Shown here piece by piece: positions 1-10,040 of a DNA stretch of 64,000 nt (position 1 is its first letter; every line of letters starts with the position of its first letter). Below the pieces are notes generated by a model, which worked only from the letters and a program-made list of their open reading frames with translations, made no database searches and was not told the origin of the DNA. The translations under genes and the position numbers were made by a program. This stretch comes from Prochilodus magdalenae (Eukaryota > Chordata > Actinopteri > Characiformes > Prochilodontidae). The DNA lies in the NCBI GenBank assembly GCA_024036415.1, contig JAMWET010005504.1:1-64000 (forward strand). Direction: 5' to 3'.

Positions 1-2169
1 ATTACATTTGTGTAGGTCCCAGTTTTCCTGACACTTGTCTAAAGATTTTAGATTTGGCTTACAGAACTGACAATTGATATCAAATGAGCCAAACCCAAGA
101 CAAGGAAAAATACTCAAGTTGAACATTGAAAAGATGGGACAGACTGCAAGATTAAAGGACAGCACACAGAACTCTGGATTCAGACATCAGGCATTGTTCA
201 GAGAACATGGAAGACAAAACCCAGTATCTGACATTAGTACAATAAAGTACTTGCTAGAACATCTGTAACAATCAAAATCACAAAGCAACATTACTAAGGC
301 TTCATGAGAACTCCATCACAAGGCCGTTATCAGTCATAATGCTGTAATAACACGTAATGCTCAGCGATAGTGAAGCAGCCCAAAGAGAATACTTGCTTTA
401 GAAAATTACGCATGTACGTATATTTTAAAATTTTGTAGCCAAGTTTCACACAGAGGTCGTTGTCTGTGGACAACAGCACCTAAACCACTGACAACACCTA
501 GCTATGCAAGCTTTGACACCAACACCAGCCATATGATGGAGGGATCAGCATGAGTAACCGTCAATTTCATACCAGTTAATCAAATCAAACATCACTAATG
601 TCTTCAAGAGCACCAAAAATCCAGTCAAACTGAATACAAATAAACCCATATTGCAGGCCAATCACAGCAATATTCACCAATCTGTTTGTTCATAGCTTAC
701 AATATAGCGGGAGGAATACACAAAGGAGGCAGCACTTCCATCCAGTACTGCGTGTGTTAATGCTATTTGTTAAAAGAGTCCAGCGGAAAAGTTGTATCAT
801 TTGACTGATTCAGTTCATAGAGTAGTGAACCATTATGAGCACCAGAGAAAGTTTCTGTCACAGCAGCCAGTTGTGGAATGAACCTGAAATGTGGTCTTAG
901 AGACTTGAAAGGGAGCCACTGACTTGTGTGCAGTAAGAGTTTGTGTGTAAGAGCACAACATTGAAGGAGCCCCTTTTCCTGTAACTTGTAATGTGAAGTT
1001 CATAAAGTGAAGGAAATCCCCATATGCACTGTCCAAAGTACCTGGTAGGAAAAGCCTAGCATAACTATATGGTACACGAACTACTTGTTTTTGCTTGAAC
1101 TGACCCATGCTCTGACCTCAAGTGCACTCTGCCATAGGGAATGTCGAAGGCTGGACACGCTTTTTCCAACAGGCAGCCTAATAATCTAATGAAAAATGTG
1201 GTTTCTGTCTATGCCTGCATTAAGTGTGTTTTTAGGGATAATCTACAGATTTCCACACAAAGATTTACCCAGAATAACTGGAATTCCACCTGCCAGGTGC
1301 CTCCATGCTGATAAAAGCTTCCAGACCAAGCGTGTTGATTTGTATAACACAAAAGTATACAAAAGTAAAATAACATATGCGTTGCTGCTTTTTATGCTGG
1401 AAAACTATATTTGACAATCAACCCCACCCCCGATCCAAAACAACCCTCTGCTGATTATGCGTAAGAGACCGCCCACTGGACTACCGCCAATAAACAAAGG
1501 CATTGTTACGCCATTAGCTCAGCTCAGCTCCTGTGAGCTTAATTCAGCAGCTAGTTAAAATAAAGCAGCACTTTGGCAAATCTTCACTTCAACCGTTTAT
1601 CATTTTGCCTACATTTTTTTTTTTTTGAGGCAGCCATCATCCCTCAAGTAGAACAGAAAAACAAAGAACACAGGCGACTGAATCTTGTGTAATAGCTTGC
1701 ATATAATGCGTCTGACTAGCCAGACTCATCTGACCACCAAACAAATGCACATGCTGAAAATCTTATCAGCTCACCATCCATATGCAAACTAAATGAAACA
1801 ACCAACAAAGTCTTAGAGAGGATTACTGATTTCCAATGACGCTCAATTTTGTGTGTGCGCGAGGTCACGCTGACCTCCTTTACACCTGGCAGTTTCCTGT
1901 GTTTTAAGTATCAGGATTATATCTAAAAAGACAATATCCACATAAAACATGAGTGCAAAACCTACTACAGGAGCCTAACTATTCTAAACAGTCATTATTA
2001 TGTAAACACTGACTGCTTGGGTAAGCAAATAAGCAATGCAGAAGAGCAACACAGGCAACTGCTTATTGTAGTCATTCTGATTTGCATATTAGGCAGCGCA
2101 TAGTAAACCAATTCAATCTGACTAGCTCAAGACGTAACTGCATGTGGTTAAAAATTTTTACAACACAAA

Positions 2170-2175
2170 TTTAAT
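2170..2175 (-). promoter_or_regulatory. ing4: Candidate ing4 poly(A) signal (ATTAAA)
   Basis: Read on the minus strand this hexamer is ATTAAA, the commonest variant of the canonical poly(A) signal, about 1.1 kb downstream of the ing4 stop. I found no clear minus-strand AATAAA between it and the stop. Such hexamers are frequent by chance in AT-rich DNA, so this is only a candidate. Confidence 0.25.
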
Positions 2176-3132
2176 TCGGATGATATCAGAAGGTGGAAAC
2201 AGGAGCCCAAATTGAGAAATATCTGGAGGTAGCAATACAACATAGCTGACTGGCTTTTGTATGAGCTCATTTGCATATCAATCATTCTAGACCAATCAAA
2301 TTTCAATCCAACTGAATCAGACAGACATATCTGGCTGCTTTGTGTAAATGCAAGCAGTTGGGCTGTATTATTGCAAGCCAGATACAAGTTGCATGAAATG
2401 ACCAGGTGTAAACTGGGGGGAGGGTCACTGCTAAGAATAATCACTAGGCTAACAACACAGTTCAGCTCAGATGCATACCATTTATACTGAAAGCCCTACC
2501 TTATTTAGCAACTCTAAACAAAGTGTGCTTTTAGGTTAAAGAGGATGTCTTCCAGCATTCTGTAAAGCTTGTCCAACCTTGCAACAGTTGGTATGAATGA
2601 ATGCACTTTCAGGCAGAGCATGGATGGGTCAGCTATACATAAACCATGGAAACATGAGGAAAGTAGTGCCAGAAGTGAACTGAGAACGTTGTAGTCGAAA
2701 AGATCTCTGAGAACTAACTTCTTAGGGGGCACTGCCAGTGCCAGTGTTTGACTAAAAAAAAAAAAAAAAAAGGTTTGGAAAAGAACAGTAACTAAGGACC
2801 ATTAGTGGATGTCCATGCTTAAGGACTTGCGTGTGCTCCCTGATTTAACTACTGCTGAGTTCATGTATCTGTACATGATAATACATATAAAAAGGCAACC
2901 AAACAACATGACAACCATCAAAGGAAATCATATACATATATAAAAAAGCAAAATAACCACAATAACAAAAGTAACTGAACATTACTGAAACCATAAATTA
3001 AGCTACAGTCGTAACAACTCCTTCATCCATCCATCAAACCCTTCTTTCTGTCAGACAGAGAGAAGAAAGTGAGGATAGAGGAAAACAAGCACCAGATTAA
3101 GCAGAGAGCGGATCTATATTAGTGTCTATAGA

Positions 3133-3170
3133 GGGCGAGGGGTGGGGGTCAGGGTCGGGGTTTAGAGGGG
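3133..3170 (+). other. G-rich block, potential G-quadruplex
   Basis: Runs of 3 to 5 G separated by loops of 1 to 6 nt lie on the plus strand, about 100 nt past the ing4 stop. This fits the general pattern for a four-stranded G structure. It would form on the template strand of ing4; the transcript itself would be C-rich here. Folding is inferred from the pattern only. Confidence 0.4.
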
Positions 3171-3270
3171 TCTAGGAAATCAAAAGCTTTGTGCCTCTCA
3201 TCCTTTTCTCTCTACCTCCCTCTCTGCCTGTGTATGTGTGTTTTCTTTTCTAACGTTCTACTGAGAACAT

Positions 3271-3310
3271 TCACTTTTTCTTCCTCTCCTGTGAACATCT
3301 TGGGCAGTAC
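3271..3310 (-). CDS. ing4: ing4 coding exon 8 (end of PHD finger and stop)
   Basis: This 40-nt coding end completes the split Trp codon and then reads [12 protein letters not shown] and TGA. It supplies the last two zinc ligands (C240, C243) and the basic tail that in ING proteins contacts phosphoinositides and DNA. The acceptor reads TTTATAG before the exon. Without this piece the PHD finger would be broken, so it anchors the gene model. Confidence 0.93.
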
Positions 3311-6300
3311 CTATAAAGGAGAGACAAAACAAACACCTTTTTCAAAAACCGACAACAAAATAAACAAGCAAACAAATAAAAGCTCAAACAGGAGAACATG
3401 ACTATGTAACATAACATGGGTAGCTGCATGCTACAGCGCGACAGTCTCTAGAGTGAGATTTCTAGTTCTAGTTTCCAGGACCAAGAAAATCCCCTTCAAG
3501 GATGCATCTTAAAGGTGGAAAGAACTTTCGAAAAATGGCTTTGTGACAGAGACTTGAGAGTGGGCTGTTTTGTCCTGCCAGCTGGTTAGTCCAGAAGGAA
3601 ACCCGATGTGTGATGCTACTACTTAGAACCCAGTAAGTCTATATTTATTAGCCTCTGCATAAGTGGCTACGTTAGCAAAAAGGATTTCTCCTTCACTGTG
3701 GATCTAAGACGTATCTGCAAAACGCATGCTGGGTATTGCACTGAAAGAACGCTTGAGGATGAAAACTAACAAAGGATATAATAAATAAATAAATAAATAA
3801 AAACAATGAGGCTGTGGGATACGGTGCCACATTATAGAATGTTATTTAACACACTGAAAGCTAGCCGGATGCCCATTTATTCCACAATATAAAATTATAT
3901 CTGGTAAAAATGCACATTAAAGCATAAGAAAGAAACAAACTACATTTTTAAACTAAGTAAACAACCACAACCAAGTAATTATAACAGTCCCAATCTCCGC
4001 ATTCCTATTCTGTTGGAAGCTTTCGAGCTCAGACCTACAGTTTCAAGGACATGGGTCAAAAGACCACTCACCATTTTCCCCTGGGTTTGGTGGTCAACCC
4101 CACACAGGCAAAGTGGAACCACTCAATGGAGCACTGTGAGAACAGACACAGACATAAGCATGGCACTAGTCACAAAAGCCTTCTTCCATTAACATAAGTC
4201 ACAGCAGGCCACTGTAATAGAAATATAAGAAACACACATGCAGCAACATAAAAAGCAAATGTAGTTTAAAATATAGGTGTGCAGATCACATTTAGCTCTG
4301 CACAATGCATTGCACAATGCTCATCCCACATAAAACACTGTAAGCTGTAAAGCTTTCACTTAAAAAAAAAAAAAAAACATTAAAGGACTAGGCAGGTGTG
4401 TATGTACTGTGTATACCTAACACTTATACATGCACACACAATAGATGGTTTCCAGCGCAACATCACAGAGATGCGCACACAACTGGGGGCAGAAAGCAGC
4501 AGCGAGTTGTTCTGCACTAACCACAGAGTGGGTCGTTAGGACGGATTGATGGATGAAAGTTTATTTATTCCAAAGGAAACTGCAGCATTACAGTAGCACA
4601 ACATATCTGCACAAAAACTACATAATATCTCAAGAGGATCACTGACATAAATGTATTCTTACTATCGCTGCTCCCTGCCTCAGCATTACTGGCTTATACT
4701 GTTTGTAAATCACGTGTAAAATGTATATTGTTCGTCCACATATAGTGTGTTTATTGCTTGTATATTGTGTAGACTGTATATTGTACAGTGACTGTATGTA
4801 TCATGAATATGTGGAGTCATCGTGTTTATTGTGGACTGCCAGTTAAAACTGATTCTGATTTTCATTCTAAATCTTGCTCTTATGCCCTTTTAACAACTTT
4901 AAACTGCAGCCGACAAACCCTCTACATTCAGCCTTGGAGGAATTCAACAACAAACCCTCCTCATTCTGCTCTTAAGGAACCTAACGTAACATCCGTCTGT
5001 TGTAGCTGGCTGGTTCTCAAATGTTCATGTGGAGAGAAGAATGGATTTATGGCAGGCAGTAAAACGTGGGGAGAAAAATAAAGAGACCGGCTCTCAGTTA
5101 TGACTTGGCTCCCTTTCGTTAATACCAAAGGGCCATTCAAAAGACCACCACCACTGACTTGCTCCTGATGTGGTCAGACAATGCAACAAACAACAAAACC
5201 AGGTAAGCTGGGTAAAATTCATAGGACATGTCGTGAAGGTTTCTGCTATTTGGATCTCCCCTATCAAACATTTAATAATTAGCTAACTAAGTGTGCTGTT
5301 CATAGAGACCTGATCAGTAGTTAACACTGACAGTCTACTGGTGATACCTAATAGTTTATATAATAGCATTACAATGGTGAAGCTATGATTGGTTCAACAC
5401 TACACAGCGGCAGCCTACACAAAGAAAGCTTGTAACAGGTATTTAGGTAACTTTAAAATGTTACAGTTTTACAGTGAAGCAAATATTTCAATTTTAAACC
5501 CAGGTAAAAATATATGGATTCACCTGCTAGTTCTTCAGCAGCATATCAAGCAGCTTGTTTACCTATACCAGGCTTTTAAGCTACAGTAAGCACGGTATAC
5601 TACCGTGACCTGTACTACACGCTGTGAGTTCAAACACGTCTTCACTAGGTAAGACGAGAGTTTCACCTAAAGGGAGAAATGCGCCCGCTTCTGCCTTTTC
5701 TGCCTACTTTTTACATGCTCCGCTCACAGGATGTGACTGTGTCGTGTGATCAGATTGTGGCAGACACAATTCTGCTTTTATTTATTTGCCTCAACCCAAG
5801 AGATGACAAAGCACCCAGCTGACAACTATGTAGAATTACTACAGTCAGCTTACAACTTCTGTGTACTGTAAATGTGATAATGTGATTTTTGAAAGACTAC
5901 AACCACCAAAGTCAAAAGTGCATATGAAAAATGTTGAAATAAGTATAAAATAAGACTAAATAAATAAAACTTTTAACTCACATCAGTGTTATCACAGCCG
6001 ATCATCTCTCCATAAGAGACCTGGTGGCACAGGCAGTATGTTGGTTCATTAGGATCCACTGGCATGTCCAACACGTCTGATGGGTGAACGTTCCCGAAGT
6101 TCACAGCTGGAGAGGAAAACTCAGCCCTGCAGGAGAAAAGCATAAGAATGAACGCTAGTATAGAATATGCAGTAATGCAGTTGCACTTGTAAGTCACAAT
6201 CACAGTGATCTTGGTAAGACTCAAAACTACTCCTGGGTTCAGCCTATTATTGCATAGAGTGGCTGCACAGACCTAAACAAACATAACTAGTGCCATATGA

Positions 6301-8871
6301 ACTGCACCATAATGCACATAAACCAACAAGTGATAAATTAATATCTATGTTACACAAACAGCCCAGCTGAATATCAAACAACATACAGGCCTGACATAAT
6401 GCAGACATTAGCATTCTTCTTCTATTCTCTTATTGTATTCTCTTTTCATTGCTTTCTTCTCAGTGTTTTCATATTGTTATCAGTTCTGCCATCTTGCCCT
6501 TCATTACTAGTCAGTTTCTGGATCACTGCTATTTTGGTTGATGAACTACTCTAAAGTAATATACACAAGGACTAGTTTGTTTTAACATACAATACAATAT
6601 ACATTATTTTGTGTGTGTGTGTGTGTGTTCCTCACGTTTGCATTAACTTGACTTTCTTCTGTCCACTCTTAGGACTGCAGTCATCATCTGAGTTCTTGAC
6701 CTTTGACCTGGTGCGAGACACTTTCTTCTCCTTAGGTCCCCGGAGGTCACCTAGAACATGCATAAATACAGACAATAATATAATAATAACAATAATGTCA
6801 AAGAACTTCCAACAACAAACCCTCTTCAAAAAATCAATTACGCTTACTTTGCAGACCAACCGTGTGGCACAGCAGACATTAGGCTGACCTACATAGCACA
6901 AAAGCATGCTTCAGCAATTTTCAATCTCATCTCCATCTGCTCCTCTGTTACATATGATCAATTACCACAGACAAATTTAAACATTTCCCTGTGCTTAAAT
7001 GAAAAGAACAGAAAACCTGTTACGCAGAAGAGTTACGCAATGACATAACCCTCAGGGAGATGTTTGTCGAAATTATTCTCTGTGGTAACTTAACATTTGC
7101 AACAGATGTGGGAAAATCCTGGTTGATTCCTTGAAGATGAACACTTACTCTTGTTTCCCTTGCTCGAGGTAGAGTCATAGTCTGTGCTTTCTATCTGTTT
7201 CTCTTTTAGGTCGGCCTCAAAGCGGGCCAGGTCCGTGTCCAGTCTCCGGATGTGTTTATCCACCTTGAAGAAAAAAAAAAAAAAAAAAAAAAAATACAAT
7301 GGTAGCTAAATAAATTTGCCCAATCCTTGGTACACTGGAGAATCTAGATAAAATAAATCTGCTTAGAAATGCTCACATTTCAAAAACCTTAGAATTAGAA
7401 ATTAAGATCCATTTGCTGATAGGTTTGCACATAGCTTGTTCTTACAAATCAGAACTCCTAAGTTAGGATCCAATCATATCCGGCCTTAACATCAACTCCA
7501 GCACTGGGAGGAGATTGGAGGACTTAAGGCTGGACTACAGACATCCCACACCACATGATAACTTGTGAGGATAATCGTTTAAGATCAATTAGACATTGAG
7601 AGAGTTTCTGTGATCGTCAGGAGAAAATCAGCTTGATTGTCCTGTAGTGTGGGCCTGGCTTCACCTGACACACCCCCAACTAGACAACTCATTTTCCCCA
7701 ACAGCAATGACGACACTAGCGTTACCGTTCACATGGGCTCATCACAGAAGTATGATATTTCCTACATGCTCTGAGGGCAGCTACTTTCCACGATGCTCAC
7801 TGTGAAACCTTCCCGCTGCCACACCACGATTCAGTGTTGCATGTCTATAAAGAAAGGACTGTTGCAGTCGGACTCACCATCTCGTAGGTCTGCATGGCCA
7901 GCTGCACCTTGTCATCTCCAAACTCTTTGCATTTCCCATATGACTGCTGGATCTGCCTCAGCAGAGAGAGCTTCTGCTCTGAGGACAGTGTGCGAGCGTT
8001 AGCCGTGTACTCGCGAGCAAGAGAGTCGATCTGGCCTTTCAGGTCTACAAGGAGAAAGAAACACACCACACTCACAGTTAACACGTGGCGTTAGTGCTCG
8101 GTTTATTCCTCATCAGTTTAAATAATTTTCTTTTTAAATTAACGCAATGAACAACGCGGCCGTTTTACCTTCAGTCCGCTGATCCAGATCTCGCATGAGC
8201 TGGAAATTTCTTTGCAGCTCAAAGGGAAGATTCTCTATGCCTGTGGAGAAAGAAAAAAAACCCGCTACGTTAAAAAACAGACGGGTACATACAGTCGCCC
8301 ATGGCCTTGTGTACATTAAGGCACACCAAACTCTCTTCTGCATGCTGATTCGGAGGGGAGAGTCCGTACTGGTCGTAGGCGGCTAGTGGAATTTGCTAAA
8401 AACATTAGCTAGCTGGCTAACAAATGAGAAACTCACTGAGAGCCTTTCTGCTCGAGCATGAGCACTTGTGAGCGACGTTAAGCGAGCTAAAGCACGCTGA
8501 AACAGTGCTTTTAGTTGGCTCGGTACCGTGGGCAAACGTATTGACCAGGATTCATGAATAATATTTCTAAACAATATTAGTATTGTCTGGGTCTGCGCTG
8601 GCTAGCACACTCGCTAGCAGGATGAACGGTGTTAGGCAGCTAGCATAGCCGGGAAGCTAACACGATTTCATATTCTGGCAGGCTGAGCGGAGCTCTTAGT
8701 ACCGGTCCTGTTATTAATATCCCATCATATCCTAATAAAAGTGGAGGATGGAGACATGTAAGTCAAACTGCACGCAACCGCTATAACACACCCAGGTTAA
8801 GAGCCCTGCATTAAAATAAAGACAATGGTCTTACTGTCCAGATAGTGCTCCAGATACATTCCAGCCGCCAT
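3271..8871 (-). CDS. ing4: Inhibitor of growth protein 4, complete coding gene of eight exons
   Basis: Coding segments on the minus strand are 8871-8835, 8240-8169, 8044-7878, 7263-7149, 6750-6636, 6126-5982, 4133-4072 and 3310-3271. All introns are GT-AG, phases agree throughout, and the total is 753 nt (250 codons plus stop; human ING4 has 249). In the family ING4 is a chromatin reader that brings the HBO1/KAT7 acetyltransferase complex to H3K4me3 nucleosomes. Residues about 1-105 are the conserved helical ING dimerisation domain ([14 protein letters not shown] near the start, [20 protein letters not shown] near its end). Residues about 110-165 are a basic, disordered, nuclear-localisation-type hinge (KEKK, QKKVK). 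Residues 199-245 are a C4HC3 PHD finger with zinc ligands C200, C202, C213, C218, H224, C227, C240 and C243. W222 and Y199 sit where the methyl-lysine cage lies. The MAAGMYLEH start and the [20 protein letters not shown] segment fit ING4 better than ING5. Confidence 0.95.
3311..4071 (-). other. ing4: ing4 intron 7
   Basis: GT-AG intron (donor GTGAGT, acceptor TATAG) within a split tryptophan codon of the PHD finger. It holds a short AAAT microsatellite at 3781-3801 and otherwise AT-rich DNA with no recognisable element. Confidence 0.85.
4072..4133 (-). CDS. ing4: ing4 coding exon 7 (PHD finger core)
   Basis: This 62-nt exon reads [20 protein letters not shown] and the first two bases of Trp. 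It carries zinc ligands C218, H224 and C227 and the cage tryptophan W222, and is essentially identical to the mammalian ING4/ING5 sequence. It is flanked by CTCACAG and GTGAGTG splice sites. Confidence 0.95.
4134..5981 (-). other. ing4: ing4 intron 6
   Basis: GT-AG intron with donor GTGAGT directly after the codon for D217. It is AT-rich, holds a possible retroelement tail at about 4555-4860 and a 15-nt A tract near 4361, and shows no coding signal I can support. Confidence 0.8.
4555..4860. repeat. Possible SINE or LINE-tail relic
   Basis: The phrase around 4558-4600 (tttatttattcc, aaggaaactgcagcattacag) followed by TATA/TGTATATTGT-rich DNA resembles the 3' tails of common fish retroposons. 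Family and exact limits are uncertain without a repeat library. Confidence 0.3.
5982..6126 (-). CDS. ing4: ing4 coding exon 6 (hinge to first half of PHD finger)
   Basis: This 145-nt exon covers residues 169-217 and includes the invariant [24 protein letters not shown] block (here [20 protein letters not shown]) and [18 protein letters not shown]. It has zinc ligands C200, C202 and C213 and the H3K4me3-contact residues Y199 and S206. Acceptor TCCTGCAG, donor GTGAGT. Confidence 0.96.
6127..6635 (-). other. ing4: ing4 intron 5 with CA repeat beside the splice donor
   Basis: GT-AG intron whose donor (GTGAGG) is followed within a few nucleotides by a (CA)9 run on the transcribed strand (6611-6628 as GT on the plus strand). 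The remainder is AT-rich with no recognised element. Confidence 0.85.
6611..6628. repeat. (GT)9 microsatellite
   Basis: Eighteen bases of uninterrupted GT on the plus strand. In the ing4 pre-mRNA this is a (CA)9 tract starting 8 nt into intron 5. Confidence 0.95.
6636..6750 (-). CDS. ing4: ing4 coding exon 5 (basic hinge)
   Basis: This 115-nt exon covers residues 131-169. It is rich in Lys, Arg, Ser and Asp ([13 protein letters not shown], then [16 protein letters not shown]), typical of the disordered ING4 nuclear-localisation region between the ING domain and the PHD finger. Acceptor TTCTAG, donor GTGAGG. Confidence 0.93.
6751..7148 (-). other. ing4: ing4 intron 4
   Basis: GT-AG intron with a strong donor (GTAAGT). 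It is AT-rich with no repeat or coding signal that I recognise. Confidence 0.85.
7149..7263 (-). CDS. ing4: ing4 coding exon 4 (end of ING domain)
   Basis: This 115-nt exon begins [20 protein letters not shown], a nearly invariant helix of ING4/ING5, and ends in a Ser/Lys-rich stretch ([13 protein letters not shown]). It is preceded by a very long T tract that serves as the polypyrimidine tract. Donor GTAAGT. Confidence 0.95.
7264..7877 (-). other. ing4: ing4 intron 3 with 24-nt poly(T) by the acceptor
   Basis: GT-AG intron. On the transcribed strand an uninterrupted T24 (plus-strand A run 7271-7294) lies 8 nt from the exon 4 acceptor. The rest shows nothing recognisable. Confidence 0.85.
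7878..8044 (-). CDS. ing4: ing4 coding exon 3 (ING domain helices)
   Basis: This 167-nt exon covers residues 37-92, from [20 protein letters not shown] to [20 protein letters not shown], the conserved ING dimerisation helices. Its ends (phase 1 in, phase 0 out) match exons 2 and 4. Confidence 0.95.
8045..8168 (-). other. ing4: ing4 intron 2
   Basis: Short 124-nt GT-AG intron (donor GTAAAA, acceptor CTTGTAG) within the Asp codon of EDL. Confidence 0.88.
8169..8240 (-). CDS. ing4: ing4 coding exon 2
   Basis: This 72-nt exon completes the split Ser codon and reads [20 protein letters not shown] and RTE, the signature of the first ING-domain helix pair. LPFELQ with MRDLDQ matches ING4 rather than ING5, which has LPCELQ and MRELDQ. 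Confidence 0.95.
8241..8834 (-). other. ing4: ing4 intron 1
   Basis: GT-AG intron with donor GTAAGA and acceptor TCTCCACAG. It is locally richer in CpG and GCTAGC-type words than the rest of the gene, as expected close to a promoter. Confidence 0.85.
8835..8871 (-). CDS. ing4: ing4 coding exon 1 with start codon
   Basis: ATG at 8871-8869 opens [12 protein letters not shown] and the first base of Ser. This is the canonical ING4 N-terminus, and the context (AAGATGG) is a good initiation site with A at -3 and G at +4. Donor GTAAGA. Confidence 0.95.
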
Positions 8872-8960
8872 CTTGAAAAACACAAACAAAAGTTGGTTCC
8901 GATGGGAGCGGAAGTCTGGCTAGGTGGCGACCACGGGCAAGCTTAGCCACTGCGGACGCT
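8872..8960 (-). promoter_or_regulatory. ing4: Probable ing4 5' UTR and core promoter
   Basis: The sequence directly upstream of the ing4 ATG is locally GC-rich with several CpGs, which fits a CpG-type housekeeping promoter. No TATA box is evident. The transcription start cannot be fixed from sequence alone. Confidence 0.45.
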
Positions 8961-9390
8961 GGGCTACAGGTAGGAAAGGAAAGCAAGCAGAAGAGGAAGC
9001 TACATTTAAAAGTCATTCTGCACTCGGCTCTAAATAGTTCTTCAGTAAATACATTGGGTCTGAATGGGGACTGATGGAGAATGTGCCGTGTAGGGTTCTG
9101 TAGGACAAATCAGCTTTTAGAAAATGGTTCCATTAAGCACCAAAAAGGATTCTCCTTTTGGTCTGATGGCAAGCTGGCAAATATTACTAGAACCCTTCTG
9201 GTCTAAAATACTGACTTCATGTATCAATGACATTACTCATGACCCAGATAGCAAAATGATTCTGGCCCAAATGCGACCGACATTCCCCATTTTCATTTGG
9301 TCTATATGTCTCATGGATTGATGGCCCTTGGGCGGACGGGTTGCAATTTGTGAACCTCAGACACACAGGGTTAGGGCCACACATCAGCCA

Positions 9391-9625
9391 AAAGTAGGCA
9401 ACTCTGCCGTATCTGTGACAGAAGTGGGCCAGATCTGTTTTGGAACATATGGACCACATTAATTATATATGTGGGCCACTTTTGGCTCACATGCAGTTGG
9501 CCAAAAGGCAGCACGGCCGTATTTGTGCCAGATGTGGACCAGATCTGTTTTGGGACAGGTGGGCCAAATGTGTTTTAAATATGTGGGCCACCTTTAGCTC
9601 ACTGCAGATTGCCATCGCTGTCCGT
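9391..9625. repeat. Diverged tandem duplication of an about 115-bp unit
   Basis: Two imperfect copies (about 9391-9510 and 9511-9625) share a GTATnTGTGnCAGA beginning, the phrase CAGATCTGTTTTGG, a GTGGGCCAC block and a CTCAC..GCAG end. The GTGGGCC-rich wording is typical of a fish interspersed repeat. The open frames across it are incidental. Confidence 0.6.
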
Positions 9626-9689
9626 GGGCCAGCAGTGCCATCATTTTATCAGCTCCACTTACCGTAGAGGTTCACTTTATAGGTATATA

Positions 9690-10040
9690 ATTGCAGATCT
9701 CTGTAGTCTCTGTTCTCTGCCCCTTTCACCCTGTTCATCCTTCAATGCTCAGAACCAACACAGAGCGGGTATTATGTGGTTGGCGGATCATTCTCAGCAG
9801 TGCACTGTTGATGGTGTCTTAGTGTGTGTTGTTGTCGTTGCCTATAGAATACTGTTGGTTGGATAGTTGGGGTTGGTGGACTATTCTCAGTCGAGCAGTA
9901 ATAGCAAGGTGTTTCAACATGCCAGCAGCTCTTCTGTGTCTGATCCACTCACACCAGCACAACACACAGTAACACACCACCACCACGTCGGTGTCATTGC
10001 AGTGCTGAGAATGATCCACCATCCACATAATATTGTATTG
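9690..10040. mobile_element. Short foldback element copy
   Basis: The left arm (about 9717-9850: CTGTTCATCC, GGGTATTATGTGG, ATTCTCAGCAGTGCA) pairs as an inverted repeat with the right arm (about 9930-10030: CACACCAGCACAACACACAG, CACCACCACG, GCAGTGCTGAGAATGATCCA). The wording is the same as the larger element at 59964-60780, so this is a truncated member of the same family. No transposase is visible. Confidence 0.65.

Larger units (their letters stand above)
1..3270. other. Flank downstream of ing4, including its probable 3' UTR
   Basis: No coding exon could be supported here; the open frames are short and resemble no family I recognise. Since ing4 is read leftwards and stops at 3271, the right part of this stretch should be its 3' UTR. 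The best minus-strand poly(A) signal I see is ATTAAA at 2170-2175, about 1.1 kb past the stop, so the 3' end is uncertain. Also present are an 18-nt A tract at 2754-2771 and a G-rich block at 3133-3170. Confidence 0.6.

Noticed and set aside
3541..4070. Alternative ing4 last exon between exon 7 and 3310
   Set aside because: No WYCPRC or WFCPRC coding match; only 3271-3310 restores the PHD finger in the right phase.
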